Shown here one piece after another: positions 9,789 through 18,121 of a stretch of DNA of 64,000 bases; positions within the stretch are counted from its first letter, which is position 1, and each line of letters begins with the position of its first letter. Source of the DNA: Burkholderia sp. BCC1644 (GTDB taxonomy: Bacteria > Pseudomonadota > Gammaproteobacteria > Burkholderiales > Burkholderiaceae). A program made the position numbers and the translations under genes. The stretch spans positions 124,001 through 188,000 of the forward strand of contig NZ_CADFEI010000008.1 in NCBI RefSeq assembly GCF_902833225.1. The letters are read 5' to 3'. The notes beneath the pieces are model-generated. The model was not told the origin of the DNA. It saw nothing but the letters and a program-made list of their open reading frames with translations, and ran no database searches.

Positions 9789-10718
9789 TCACGCGAATTC
9801 GGCGATCGCACGACGTTCGAGCGGACGCTCGCCACGCGCCGGCAGGCCGAGCTTGCGGCGGCCTTCGGCCGGCGTCAGCACGCGGCCGCCGAGCCGTTCG
9901 ATGACCTCGCGGGCGCGTTCGACGAGCGTGCCGTTGGTCGCATGCACACCGCGATCGAGCCAGATGTTGTCTTCGAGGCCCACGCGCACGTGGCCGCCGA
10001 GCAGCATCGCCTGCGCGACCATCGGCATCTGCATGCGGCCGATCCCGAAACCGGCCCAGTGCGCGCCCGGCGGCAGGTTGTCGACCATCGCCTTCATCGT
10101 GCCCGTATCGGCCGGCGCGCCCCACGGAATGCCGAGGCAAAGCTGGAACAGCGGCGGATCGTCGAGCAGCCCTTCCTTCAGCAGCTGCTTCGCGAACCAC
10201 AGATGGCCCGTATCGAAGATCTCCAGTTCCGGCTTCACGCCGAGTTCCTGGATGCGCTTCGCGCCGGCGCGCAGTTGCGCGGGCGTCGACACGTAGATGT
10301 AATCGCCGTCGCCGAAATTCAGCGTGCCGCAGTCGAGCGTGCAGATCTCGGGCAGCAGCTCCTCGACGTGCGCGAGGCGCGTGAGGCCGCCGACCAGGTC
10401 GGTGCCCTTGCCGAAGCGCATCGGGTCTTCGCCCGGGCCGATCTCGAGATCGCCGCCCATGCCGGCCGTCAGGTTGATGATCACGTCGACGTCGGCCGAG
10501 CGGATGCGGTCGACCACTTCGCGGTACAGGTTCGGGTCGCGGCTGCCGCGGCCCGTCTGCGGATCGCGCACGTGGCAGTGCGCGACGGTGGCGCCAGCCT
10601 TCGCGGCTTCGATCGCGGCTGCCGCGATTTCCTTCGGCGTGACCGGAATCGCCGGATGCTTGCCGACCGTATCGCCCGCGCCGGTGACGGCGCAGGTGAT
10701 GATGACTTCGTGGTTCAT
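9789..10718 (-). CDS. cdhC: 3-dehydrocarnitine:acetyl-CoA cleavage enzyme, BKACE family
   Basis: A 309-residue beta-keto acid cleavage enzyme (DUF849, TIM barrel). Zinc ligands are expected in VAHCHVRD near residues 46-52 and in [11 protein letters not shown] near 229-239; the catalytic Glu and Arg are in the latter. It condenses 3-dehydrocarnitine with acetyl-CoA to give betainyl-CoA and acetoacetate, the step between CdhA and CdhB. It is second in the operon, after the substrate-binding protein. The family includes many beta-keto acids as substrates; dehydrocarnitine is taken from the operon, whose order matches Pseudomonas aeruginosa PA5388-PA5385. Confidence 0.88.
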   Translation of the reverse strand: MNHEVIITCAVTGAGDTVGKHPAIPVTPKEIAAAAIEAAKAGATVAHCHVRDPQTGRGSRDPNLYREVVDRIRSADVDVIINLTAGMGGDLEIGPGEDPMRFGKGTDLVGGLTRLAHVEELLPEICTLDCGTLNFGDGDYIYVSTPAQLRAGAKRIQELGVKPELEIFDTGHLWFAKQLLKEGLLDDPPLFQLCLGIPWGAPADTGTMKAMVDNLPPGAHWAGFGIGRMQMPMVAQAMLLGGHVRVGLEDNIWLDRGVHATNGTLVERAREVIERLGGRVLTPAEGRRKLGLPARGERPLERRAIAEFA

Positions 10719-10779
10719 GCTGGGTGCCTCGCTTGATTCGGGTTGTGTCGCATTGCAGGGGTGGCGCGGGCGCCGGCCG

Positions 10780-11733
10780 TCACAGGCCGAGATACGCCTT
10801 CACGGCAGGCAGGCCGTCCTTGCCGTCGAACGTCTTGACGCCCGCGAGCCACGGATCGAGCACCTGCGGATTCTTCTTCAGGTAGGCCTTCGCGGCCTCG
10901 GCCGGCTTCGTCTTGTTCATCACCGACTGCATCAGCTGGTTCTCGAGCTGCGTCGAGAAGCGCAGGTTCGTGACGAGCTTGCCCGCGTTCGGGCAGCGCG
11001 AAATGAAGTCGGGCGCCGTCAGCGTGTACACGCGCGCTTCACCGTAGTTCGGCCCGAACGACGCGTCGCCGCCGGACAGGTAGTTCATGCTGAGCTGGAT
11101 GTTCATCGGGTGCGGCTCCCAGCCGAGAAAAACGACCCACTTCTTCTCGCGGATCGCGCGCTCGACCGTCACCAGCATCCCGGCCTCGCTCGACTCGACG
11201 AGCTTGAAGCCGCCGAGCCCGTACTGGTTCGTGTCGATCATCTTCTGGATCGTCGCGTTCGCGCTGCTGCCCGGCTCGATCCCGTAGATCTTGCCGTCGA
11301 GTTCCGCGCGGTGTTTCGCGATGTCCTCGAAGGTCTTCAGGCCGGCCTGGTATTCGTAGCTCGGCACCGCGAGCGTCGCCTTCGCACCGGACAGGTTCGG
11401 CGGTTCGACGACGTTGATCGACTTGCTGTCGAGGAACGGCTGCAGCTGCTTCTGCTGCACCGGCCACCAGTAACCGAGCGACACGTCGAGCTGCTTGCTC
11501 TTGAGACCGGCGAACGAGATCGGCACCGACGCGATCGTCGTGGTCGGCTTGTAGCCGAGCGCCTCGAACACGGTCGACGCGAGCGCCGTGGTCGACGTGA
11601 TGTCGGTCCAGCCGATATCCGCGAAACGCACGGTGCGGCAGGTCGCGGCATCGGTCTCGGCCAGCGCCGCGCTCGTGAACGCGCCGGTCGCCAGCACGGC
11701 CGCGGCAAGCGCGGCGATCTTCGTCGACTTCAT
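10780..11733 (-). CDS. caiX: Carnitine ABC transporter substrate-binding protein CaiX
   Basis: A 317-residue periplasmic binding protein with a signal peptide ending TSAALA at about residue 25. The OpuAC-type fold is indicated by [26 protein letters not shown] and the aromatic-box region [12 protein letters not shown]. This family binds quaternary amines through aromatic residues. It is the first gene of the carnitine operon. No permease or ATPase is adjacent; in Pseudomonas, CaiX is an orphan binding protein that feeds the Cbc transporter, and the same arrangement is likely here. The paralogue at 28523-29488 is about equally close in layout. Confidence 0.88.
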   Translation of the reverse strand: MKSTKIAALAAAVLATGAFTSAALAETDAATCRTVRFADIGWTDITSTTALASTVFEALGYKPTTTIASVPISFAGLKSKQLDVSLGYWWPVQQKQLQPFLDSKSINVVEPPNLSGAKATLAVPSYEYQAGLKTFEDIAKHRAELDGKIYGIEPGSSANATIQKMIDTNQYGLGGFKLVESSEAGMLVTVERAIREKKWVVFLGWEPHPMNIQLSMNYLSGGDASFGPNYGEARVYTLTAPDFISRCPNAGKLVTNLRFSTQLENQLMQSVMNKTKPAEAAKAYLKKNPQVLDPWLAGVKTFDGKDGLPAVKAYLGL

Positions 11734-12070
11734 GGTTCGTTTCTCCCGGTTGGTCTCGCGGCAGCCGGTGCGCGGAGTGTGCGCCGGCCTGCATCGTGGG
11801 AGTAAAAGTAACGAGCCATATTCGCCGCGAGAAGACCGCCGGCGACCTGTTCTTGACTATTTGCGACTATGAGTGGAAACCACTATGTTTTGCTTGAGGC
11901 TTGTTGCGCGGGGGTTGTAGGCGCGTTTCGGTGGAAATCGGGTTGCCCCGATGCGGCGTGCGGCTTTCGATTGGGCCCCGGCGACACTGACAGATTTCCG
12001 ACATATCCTCGGGTGCCGCGAATCGGCCCTATGCTGGCGTCCTCTGCACGTCCGGCCAGCCAGGAACCCC
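11734..12070. other. Intergenic region upstream of the carnitine operon
   Basis: The 337 bases between caiX (leftward) and a small rightward gene hold no other gene. Near 11855-11886 the hexamer GACTAT occurs at 11855 and 11865 and CACTAT at 11881, with a short inverted repeat AGTGG-AAA-CCACT at 11872-11884. These would sit about 120-150 bases upstream of caiX and are candidates for activator binding. No terminator is evident. Confidence 0.5.
11855..11886 (-). promoter_or_regulatory. Candidate activator site upstream of caiX
   Basis: GACTAT repeats exactly 10 bases apart (11855-11860 and 11865-11870), one helical turn, and CACTAT follows at 11881. An inverted repeat AGTGG/CCACT overlaps the third copy. 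Such phased direct repeats are typical of AraC-family activators, to which the carnitine regulator CdhR belongs. The position is suggestive; binding is not shown. Confidence 0.3.
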
Positions 12071-12238
12071 ATGATCCTCACCGCTCTCTTTGTCGTGGCC
12101 GCTTTCGCAACCGTCGCGGTCATGCACCGCGGCGTGATCGGCAAGGCCGACACGCGGCTGCGCGCACGACTCGACGTGGAAGGCCCGCGCAGCGATATAT
12201 CGCGCCGGTTGATGCGCGAATCGGGATACCGCGTCTGA
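12071..12238 (+). CDS. Small single-span membrane protein, hypothetical
   Basis: A 55-residue protein from ATG 12071, with AGGAA five bases upstream. It begins with a hydrophobic segment (MILTALFVVAAFATVAVM, residues 1-18), followed by a charged tail rich in Arg and Asp (RLRARLDVEGPRSDISRRLM). This is the look of a type-II or N-in single-span membrane peptide. No family is recognised. A longer in-frame extension upstream lacks a ribosome site. It points towards, and ends 36 bases before, the oppositely oriented LysR gene, so it is monocistronic. Confidence 0.45.
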   Translation: MILTALFVVAAFATVAVMHRGVIGKADTRLRARLDVEGPRSDISRRLMRESGYRV

Positions 12239-12274
12239 GGTCGCGCGGATCGTGACGGTGGCAATGCGCCCGCC

Positions 12275-13156
12275 TCAGCCGGCCGTCGCCACCCGCACGA
12301 ACGCCTCCGCCAGCACCGTCGGCTCGACCGGCAGCACCAGCGCACACACCGACTTCGCGTCTTCATCCGAAAGCGGCACGAACACGGCGCCGTCGATACC
12401 GAGACTGGCCATCCGCTCCGGCACGATCGCCACGCCGCGCCCGGCCGCGACGAGATTCAGCATCGACGTCTTCGGCGACACGATCCGGGCCGCCGCCGGC
12501 ACGAAGCCCCGTTTCAGGCATAGATCGATCACGACGCGCGCCAGCCCGCCCCGCTCGCGATACACGGCCGACACGAACGGCTCCCGCCGCAATCGCGCGA
12601 TCGCGACGCGCTTGCGGCCCGCGAGCGGATGATCGGCAGGCACCGCCACGCACAGGCGTTCGGCCGCCAGTTCGACGAAGCGCACGCGCGCATCGCGCCG
12701 CAGCACCGGCAAGCGGACGACGCCGACATCGGCATGCCCGTTCGCGATTTCAGTCACCTGATCCTCGGATGACGCACGATCGAGATCGATGCGCGCGCCC
12801 GGGCAATCGCTCATGAAGCGGTCGAGATCGGGCATCAGGCTGCTGACAGGAACGGTACTGGAATGCAGCAGCCGCAACACGCCGGCTTCCCCGCGCGACA
12901 ACTGCGAGCCTTCTTCGGCAGCCGCCGTCAGCGTGGCCGGGATCGACGCGACGCGTTCACGATAGATCGCGCCGGCTGGCGTCAGCCGGACGCCCCTCGG
13001 CTCCCGCTCGAACAGCAGGAAACCGAGTTCGTCCTCGAGCTGGCCGATCTGCCGGCTGAGCGCCGACTGCGCGACATGGAGCGCGCCCGCGGCCGGCGTG
13101 AAGCCGCCGAGATCCGCCACGGTCAGGAAATACTGGATTTGCCGAAGTGATGGCAT
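12275..13156 (-). CDS. LysR-family transcriptional regulator
   Basis: A 293-residue LysR protein. The N-terminal winged helix-turn-helix is MPSLRQIQYFLTVADLGGFT, then AAGALHVAQSALSRQIGQLE, at residues 1-41; a periplasmic-binding-like effector domain follows from about residue 90. ATG 13156 gives the canonical LysR start; the longer frame overlaps the divergent transporter's promoter. It belongs to the large class with NAC/Cbl- or nitrogen-type partners, but no closer assignment is possible. It is divergent from the DMT transporter at 13278, 121 bases away, which is its most likely target by position. Confidence 0.85.
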   Translation of the reverse strand: MPSLRQIQYFLTVADLGGFTPAAGALHVAQSALSRQIGQLEDELGFLLFEREPRGVRLTPAGAIYRERVASIPATLTAAAEEGSQLSRGEAGVLRLLHSSTVPVSSLMPDLDRFMSDCPGARIDLDRASSEDQVTEIANGHADVGVVRLPVLRRDARVRFVELAAERLCVAVPADHPLAGRKRVAIARLRREPFVSAVYRERGGLARVVIDLCLKRGFVPAAARIVSPKTSMLNLVAAGRGVAIVPERMASLGIDGAVFVPLSDEDAKSVCALVLPVEPTVLAEAFVRVATAG

Positions 13157-13277
13157 GCCGAAACGAGATGGATACGCGCCGAATTCGATATTGGCGTTAT
13201 ACCGTCGCGCTCCGCAGAATGAAAGCCTCCCGTGCCGGAGTCCGCGTTCCGGCCACTTGTACGGAGCGTTCATCGAC

Positions 13278-13721
13278 GTGACTACTCTCCTGTCCTATCT
13301 GCTGGTCGTGGCCGCCGGCATCAGCGTCGCATTGCAGCAGGTGCTCAACGCGAACCTCCGCGCGCAGATCGGTTCACCGTGGTGGGCCGGGTCGGTCAGC
13401 TACCTCGTCGGCCTGGCCGCGATGCTGGCGATCGCGCTGCTGTCGCCGCATCCGCGCCTGAGCGGCACCGTCTCCGGCGCAGGGTCGTGGTTCAGCTGGA
13501 CCGGCGGATTCTTCGGCGCGGTATTCGTCGGCGTCGCGATATTGATGGTGCCGCGCCTGGGCGCGGCCACGACGCTTGCGCTGATCGTCGTCGGGCAGAT
13601 GACCGGCGCGCTCGTGTTCGACCACTTCGGCGTGCTCGGCATCGCGCAACATCCGGCCAGCCCGGTCCGCCTTGCCGGCGCGGCGTGCCTGATCCTCGGG
13701 GTCGTGCTGATCCGCGCGTGA
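13278..13721 (+). CDS. DMT-superfamily membrane transporter, DUF606/YdcZ type
   Basis: A 147-residue hydrophobic protein with about five membrane segments. It starts with LLSYLLVVAAGISVALQQVL and has the pattern NANLRAQIGSPWWAGSVSYLVG and GGFFGAVFVGVAILMVPRLGAA, characteristic of the DUF606 (YdcZ) half-size drug/metabolite transporters. These five-helix proteins usually act as homo- or hetero-pairs. GTG 13278 is the start that fits the family; there is no good ATG nearby. The substrate is unknown. It is divergent from a LysR gene, the usual arrangement for regulator and target. Confidence 0.8.
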   Translation: MTTLLSYLLVVAAGISVALQQVLNANLRAQIGSPWWAGSVSYLVGLAAMLAIALLSPHPRLSGTVSGAGSWFSWTGGFFGAVFVGVAILMVPRLGAATTLALIVVGQMTGALVFDHFGVLGIAQHPASPVRLAGAACLILGVVLIRA

Positions 13722-13739
13722 AGGCGCGGCTGTCGGCAC

Positions 13740-13771
13740 GCGTGCGTTGCCGGTACGCCGGCCACGCACGC
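13740..13771. terminator. Hairpin between convergent genes, no U tract
   Basis: Arms GCGTGCGTTGCCGG (13740-13753) and CCGGCCACGCACGC (13758-13771) pair at 13 of 14 positions around a TACG loop. It lies between the stop of the DMT gene (plus) and the stop of the aldehyde dehydrogenase (minus). Neither side has a run of T, so it may block readthrough or protect 3' ends without being a classical terminator. Confidence 0.4.
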
Positions 13772-13785
13772 GCTCGCTACTACGC

Positions 13786-15297
13786 TCACGCGTAGTTCAT
13801 CATCACCGACTTGCTTTCCGTGTACTGGTCGATCACCGCGCGGCCGAGTTCACGGCCGAAGCCCGACTGCTTCATCCCGCCGAACGGCAACGCGTTGTCG
13901 AGCAGCGAATGGCAGTTGACCCACACCGTGCCGGCCGCGATCCGCGGAATCAGCTTGTGGATCGCCGACAGGTCGTTCGACCAGATGCTCGCGCCGAGAC
14001 CGTACGGCGTGTCGTTCGCGAGCTGCACGGCTGTATCGAGATCGTCGAACGGCATCGCGACGAGCACCGGCCCGAAAATCTCCTCGCGCACGACGCGCAT
14101 CGCCTGCGTCGTATCGACCAGCACGGTCGGCTCGACGAAGAAGCCGGGGCCGTCGATCGCGCGGCCGCCCGCGGCGGCGCGCGCCCCTTCGCCGAACCCC
14201 GAGTCGATGTAACCGCACACGCGCTCGCGCTGCTTCGCCGAGACGAGCGGGCCGATCTGCGTCGACGGGTCCATCCCGGGGCCGATCTTCAGGCTCGCGG
14301 CGATCTTCGCGACGCGCTCGATCACGCCGTCGAACACCTTCGAGTGGATATACGCACGCGAACCGGCCGTGCACACCTGCCCCTGGTTGAAGAAGATCGC
14401 GTTCGCGACGCCCAGCGCGGCCTTGTCCAGATCGACATCGGGCAGCACGATCACCGGCGACTTGCCGCCGAGTTCGAGCGACATCCGCGTCATGTTGTCG
14501 AGCGCCGCATGGCCGATCGTCTTGCCCGTCTGCGTCGAACCCGTGAATGCGATCTTGTCGATGCGCGGATCGCGCGACAACGCCGCGCCGGCCGTGTGAC
14601 CGTAGCCGGTGACGATATTGACGACGCCGTCCGGGAAACCGGCCGCCTGAATCAGTTCGCACAGGCGCAGTGCGCTCAGCGGCGTATCTTCGGCAGGCTT
14701 CAGTACGACCGTGCAACCGGTCGCGAGCGCCGGCGCAATCTTCCACGCCGCCATCAGCAGCGGGAAATTCCACGGGATGATCGCGCCGACCACGCCGACG
14801 GGTTCCTTGCGCGTATAGGTGAAAATCTCGCTGTCGGGCATGTACGGCATGCCGGCGTCGATCACGCTGCCTTCGATCTTCGTCGCCCAGCCGGCCATGT
14901 AGCGGAAGCACTGCGCGGCCATCGCGACGTCGAGCCCCTGCGCGACCATCACCGGCTTGCCGTTGTCGAGCGATTCGATTTCGGCCAGCTCGCGCGCGTT
15001 CGCTTCGATCAGGTCGGCGAGCACGAGCAGCAGCCGCTCGCGGTCGGTGGTCTTCGCGGCGCGCCACGGGCCCGCATCGAATGCGCGCCGCGCGGCGGCG
15101 ACCGCCTGCTGCACGTCGCGTTCGTCCGCTTCGGGCACGCGTGCGATCACGGTGCCGTCGGCCGGGTTGACGACGTCGATCTGGCGGCCCGACGCGGCGT
15201 CGCTCCACTCGGCGCCGATCAGCATCTTCTTTGGCTTCGCGAGGAACGCGCGCGTTGCGTCGAGCAACGGAAAGGTTTCGTTCGTCTCCATGTCCAC
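13786..15297 (-). CDS. Aldehyde dehydrogenase, phenylacetaldehyde dehydrogenase-like
   Basis: A 503-residue NAD-dependent aldehyde dehydrogenase. It has the catalytic Glu in [10 protein letters not shown] near residue 273 and the catalytic Cys in [11 protein letters not shown] near residue 307, with [10 protein letters not shown] for cofactor binding. It is of the class that includes FeaB and StyD ([24 protein letters not shown]). It is the last gene of the aromatic amine dehydrogenase operon, 27 bases after a cytochrome c. The amine dehydrogenase makes arylacetaldehydes from amines such as phenylethylamine or tyramine, and this enzyme would take them to arylacetates. Met3 is an alternative start. 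Confidence 0.88.
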   Translation of the reverse strand: MDMETNETFPLLDATRAFLAKPKKMLIGAEWSDAASGRQIDVVNPADGTVIARVPEADERDVQQAVAAARRAFDAGPWRAAKTTDRERLLLVLADLIEANARELAEIESLDNGKPVMVAQGLDVAMAAQCFRYMAGWATKIEGSVIDAGMPYMPDSEIFTYTRKEPVGVVGAIIPWNFPLLMAAWKIAPALATGCTVVLKPAEDTPLSALRLCELIQAAGFPDGVVNIVTGYGHTAGAALSRDPRIDKIAFTGSTQTGKTIGHAALDNMTRMSLELGGKSPVIVLPDVDLDKAALGVANAIFFNQGQVCTAGSRAYIHSKVFDGVIERVAKIAASLKIGPGMDPSTQIGPLVSAKQRERVCGYIDSGFGEGARAAAGGRAIDGPGFFVEPTVLVDTTQAMRVVREEIFGPVLVAMPFDDLDTAVQLANDTPYGLGASIWSNDLSAIHKLIPRIAAGTVWVNCHSLLDNALPFGGMKQSGFGRELGRAVIDQYTESKSVMMNYA

Positions 15298-15324
15298 GTT
15301 TCCTTGATTCGTTGAATGAGTCGG

Positions 15325-15867
15325 TCAGTAGCGATCCGTGACGCCGTCGATCCCGCGCGCCTGCAACGCGCGGACGAGCCCGGCGCGCACGGTCGCAACG
15401 TCGGCAAAAGCGGGACGGCGGTGCGCGGCGACTTCGGCGGCCGTATAGGGTTTGAAGTCGCGCGGCAGCGCATCGCGGTTCATCGTCGTGAGCACCCAGT
15501 TGAGCACGTCGGCCAGATCCTGGTCCGACAGCGCCGAGTTCGACGCGCCGGGCACGCGCATCACGTACTCGCGCCCGGCCGGCAGATGCGTGAAATAGCC
15601 GAGCGAATTCGCGAGCGGCGGCACCTTGCCGGGAATGCCGCCGCCCGTCGCCGTATGGCAGCCCATGCAGTTGAGCACCCAATGCTGCCGCGCGAGCGTC
15701 GCGTCGGCCACGCCGTCCGCATGCGCGTGCGATGCGACCGCACATGCGGCAGCGCCCGCCAGCAGCAGCCACGACGACAGGCGACGCGACATGCCGCCGA
15801 GCCACGACGACGCACCCCGCGTGCCCTGCGCGGAGGCGTCCGCACGAGACGCGCGGGCGCCGTTCAC
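15325..15867 (-). CDS. Periplasmic monohaem cytochrome c
   Basis: A cytochrome c with one haem motif, CMGCH, followed by a probable distal ligand Met in the YVMRVPGA or TTMNRD stretches. The signal peptide core is SSWLLLAGAAACAVASHAHA. I start it at GTG 15867, which overlaps the stop of the previous cytochrome as GTGA and has AAGGGG eight bases upstream, so the two are probably translationally coupled; ATG 15792 (MSRRLSSW) gives a more usual signal peptide but no ribosome site. It is 180 residues from GTG, 155 from ATG. It probably carries electrons from the amine dehydrogenase towards the oxidase. Confidence 0.75.
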   Translation of the reverse strand: MNGARASRADASAQGTRGASSWLGGMSRRLSSWLLLAGAAACAVASHAHADGVADATLARQHWVLNCMGCHTATGGGIPGKVPPLANSLGYFTHLPAGREYVMRVPGASNSALSDQDLADVLNWVLTTMNRDALPRDFKPYTAAEVAAHRRPAFADVATVRAGLVRALQARGIDGVTDRY

Positions 15868-16364
15868 AGGCCGAGCCCCTTGATCACTACCGCGCGTTGC
15901 GCGTGCACGGCCGTGCCGTCCATCTCCTTCGCACGCGCCGCGCGGATATCGGCCGCCGTGAACGGCTTCGCGTCGCCGTGCTGCGCGTTGAGGTCGAACA
16001 CGACGTAGTTGAGCACGTGCGCGATGTCGTCGTCGCTCGCGCTCGCGAATGACGGCATCTTGAAGTTGTAGCTCTTGTCGCGCACCTTGATCTCGCCGAA
16101 CATCCCGTGCAGCAGCGTCGCGACCAGTTGCGCACGCCCCGGCTCGGCCGCCGCATACTTGCCCGGATACTCGGTCAGCGGCGGCGCGAGGCCGTCCTGC
16201 CCTTTCCCGCCCGCCTGGTGGCACACCGCGCACTGCGCGTCGAACAGGCTTTTCCCGGCCGGGTAATGCACGGTTTCCTGTGCGCTAGCCGCACCCGGCA
16301 GCGCGAAGGCCGCCACCGCCGTCATGCATGCAAAGACGATCCTTCCTGCCTGCTTCACTTTCAT
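15864..16364 (-). CDS. Periplasmic monohaem cytochrome c, AADH electron acceptor candidate
   Basis: A 166-residue cytochrome c with a clear signal peptide ending PGAASA near residue 28 and one haem motif, CAVCH, near residues 45-49. The probable sixth ligand is Met in NFKMPSF near residue 103. Its ATG overlaps the stop codon of aauA (ATGA, 16361-16364), tying it to the amine dehydrogenase small subunit. In other aau operons, small cytochromes also follow the structural genes and accept electrons directly or after azurin. It does not have the two haem sites of MauG, so it cannot be assigned to cofactor maturation. Confidence 0.85.
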   Translation of the reverse strand: MKVKQAGRIVFACMTAVAAFALPGAASAQETVHYPAGKSLFDAQCAVCHQAGGKGQDGLAPPLTEYPGKYAAAEPGRAQLVATLLHGMFGEIKVRDKSYNFKMPSFASASDDDIAHVLNYVVFDLNAQHGDAKPFTAADIRAARAKEMDGTAVHAQRAVVIKGLGL

Positions 16365-16897
16365 TGCTTTGCCGCTCCCAGCAGAACCGAAACCGAACAG
16401 TGGTAATTCGAATTACCGTTCGCCATGCACCAGTTGATGTCGTTGTTCAGCGACAGCTTGTACAGCGGCTTCTCGCGCTCGTTGCGGTTGCAGAAGCACT
16501 TGCCGCACGACGTCTTGCCGCAGCAGTCGTTGTACGACACGATGTAGTCCGAACCGTCGTGCGGATTGCGGCAGGTGCCGATCCACGTGATCGGCGAAGG
16601 CGTCGTGCCCGGCGGGCAGCTGCTCGACGTGCCGCCGCAGCAGCTGCAGAGCCAGCCGTCGATCGCGCAGTACTTCCAGTAGTCGCAGCTCATCGGGTCG
16701 TCGCTCGCCCCCGATGCGGCGGCGCCTGACGCGCCCGATGCCGCATCGGCCGCGTAGGCGGTGCGGTCGACCGGCAGCAGCGGCAGCAGCGCCGATCCCA
16801 CCAGCACCTTGCCGAGCTTCGCCATCGCGCTGCGCCGCGAACTGTGCTGCGCGACGCCGCGCGCCGACCGCTCGAACCATGAATCAAACAGGCCCAT
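16361..16897 (-). CDS. aauA: Aromatic amine dehydrogenase small (beta) subunit, TTQ-bearing
   Basis: A 178-residue Cys-rich subunit that carries the tryptophan tryptophylquinone cofactor. The two cofactor tryptophans are predicted as W105 (SPITWIGTC) and W156 (DINWCMAN), and the catalytic Asp as D124 (YNDCCG). These fall four residues before W109, W160 and D128 of the Alcaligenes faecalis enzyme. Twelve or more cysteines after residue 70 will form the six disulphides of the family. A twin-arginine-type signal (SSRRSAMAKLGKVLVGSALL) is at residues 19-38. It lies 39 bases after aauD. Methylamine dehydrogenase is the alternative, but the phenylacetaldehyde-type dehydrogenase downstream favours aromatic amines. 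Confidence 0.9.
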   Translation of the reverse strand: MGLFDSWFERSARGVAQHSSRRSAMAKLGKVLVGSALLPLLPVDRTAYAADAASGASGAAASGASDDPMSCDYWKYCAIDGWLCSCCGGTSSSCPPGTTPSPITWIGTCRNPHDGSDYIVSYNDCCGKTSCGKCFCNRNEREKPLYKLSLNNDINWCMANGNSNYHCSVSVLLGAAKQ

Positions 16898-16936
16898 GTC
16901 GTTGTTCTCCCATGACGTTGTAAGTGGGTCGGCCGG

Positions 16937-17563
16937 TCATGCGTGCTGCGCGTGCGCGTCGTGGCTGTGATCGCCGTGCACGAACTGCTGCAGCGATGCG
17001 ACACCGCGCTCCTTCGCCTCGAACAGGCTCTCGAGATGCTCGCGCGTGTTGACGAGCCCCTTTGCGCGCACCGTGCCGGTTTCGTCGAGCAGCACTGCGT
17101 ACGGCAGCTTGCCGATCTGGTATGCGAGGCCGAGCTCCTGCGACAGCAGGTACGGGAAGCGCCCGAGGTCGTGCTTCTGCGCGAAGCGCGCGTGTTCGTC
17201 GAAATCGCCGTCGCTCGCGAGCACGATGTTGACCGGCGTCGATTCGCTTGCCTGCAGCGACGGCAGCAGCGGCAGCAGCTTCTTGCAGACCGGGCACGTC
17301 GGCGACAGGAAGAACAGCAGCGTCGCCTTGCCCGACGCATCGATACCGCCGACCTTGACCTGTGAGCCGCGAATGTCGGTCAGCTCGAACGTCGGCGCGA
17401 TCGCGCCGACCGCCGGCCCCTTGTCGATCATCAGCGCGCCGGCCGGCATGATGCGTTCGTACAGGATGCCGATCTGGCGCACCAGCGCGAGGCAGATCGC
17501 GCCGAGCGCGAGGACGGCCACCCACAGCAGGGCGGTGGAAACGGTGAGAGCGGTTTGCATCAT
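16937..17563 (-). CDS. aauD: Amine dehydrogenase accessory protein, MauD/AauD thioredoxin-like
   Basis: A 208-residue membrane-anchored thioredoxin-fold protein. An N-terminal helix (TALLWVAVLALGAICLALV) anchors it to the membrane; the fold has the active site LSPTCPVCKKLLP near residues 94-106. MauD-type proteins form or isomerise the six disulphides of the small subunit in the periplasm. The start ATG 17563 overlaps the stop of aauE (ATGATG with TGA), preceded by GAGGAA. The C-terminus ends in His-rich HGDHSHDAHAQHA, which is unusual and could bind metal. Confidence 0.88.
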   Translation of the reverse strand: MMQTALTVSTALLWVAVLALGAICLALVRQIGILYERIMPAGALMIDKGPAVGAIAPTFELTDIRGSQVKVGGIDASGKATLLFFLSPTCPVCKKLLPLLPSLQASESTPVNIVLASDGDFDEHARFAQKHDLGRFPYLLSQELGLAYQIGKLPYAVLLDETGTVRAKGLVNTREHLESLFEAKERGVASLQQFVHGDHSHDAHAQHA

Positions 17564-18114
17564 GAATTCCTCAGGTGGGAAAGGCGCGGTACGTTGGCGA
17601 GCAGCACGTCGACGGTGAGCAGCGCGCAGACGATCAGCAGCACGGAGAAGAACAGCGTCAGGTAGTCGAACCACACGACGGCGCGCGTGCCCGGTTCGAC
17701 GAACGCGGTGGCGGTCAGCGCGACGAGCAGCAGCACGCGGCCGACGTGCAGCCAGCCGATGCCGCGCGGTGCGTCCGTGCGCACGGCCGTGAAGCCGGAA
17801 CAGCCGCATTCGATGTCGGTGTGGCCGCGCAGCAGGTTGATCGCGAGCCCGGCCGCGAAGGCCAGCAGCAGCGCGATCAGGCCGATCGCACCGGCCGTGC
17901 GCGTATCGGGAAACAGCAGCGCGGCGGCGCCGAGCGCTTCCGCGAGCGGAATCGCGAACGCGACGGGTGCGGTCAGCGCATCGGGCAGCAGCCGGTAGCC
18001 GGCGAGCGCCTGCCGGAATGCGGCGGGCCGGCGCATCTTCGCGAAGGCGCCGAGCAGCACGACGGCGGCCGCGCCGGCCTGTGCGCTGGTGGCGAGTACG
18101 GGATCGAGGGTCAT
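17560..18114 (-). CDS. aauE: Amine dehydrogenase accessory membrane protein MauE/AauE
   Basis: A 184-residue integral membrane protein with four or five predicted spans and the conserved ECGCSG motif near residues 110-115. It is the MauE/DoxX-like partner needed for export, disulphide formation or stability of the TTQ subunit, acting with AauD. ATG 18114 has TGAGG eight bases upstream, which includes the stop of aauB. The 27-residue extension upstream lies inside aauB and is rejected. The order aauB-aauE-aauD-aauA is the one known from Alcaligenes faecalis. Confidence 0.88.
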   Translation of the reverse strand: MTLDPVLATSAQAGAAAVVLLGAFAKMRRPAAFRQALAGYRLLPDALTAPVAFAIPLAEALGAAALLFPDTRTAGAIGLIALLLAFAAGLAINLLRGHTDIECGCSGFTAVRTDAPRGIGWLHVGRVLLLVALTATAFVEPGTRAVVWFDYLTLFFSVLLIVCALLTVDVLLANVPRLSHLRNS

Positions 18115-18121
18115 CGCGGCC

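Noticed and set aside
15887..16156. A frame overlapping the first cytochrome c gene
   Set aside because: It is shifted against the cytochrome frame, which has the signal peptide and CAVCH motif; the frame itself has only an Arg/Thr/Ser-rich composition.
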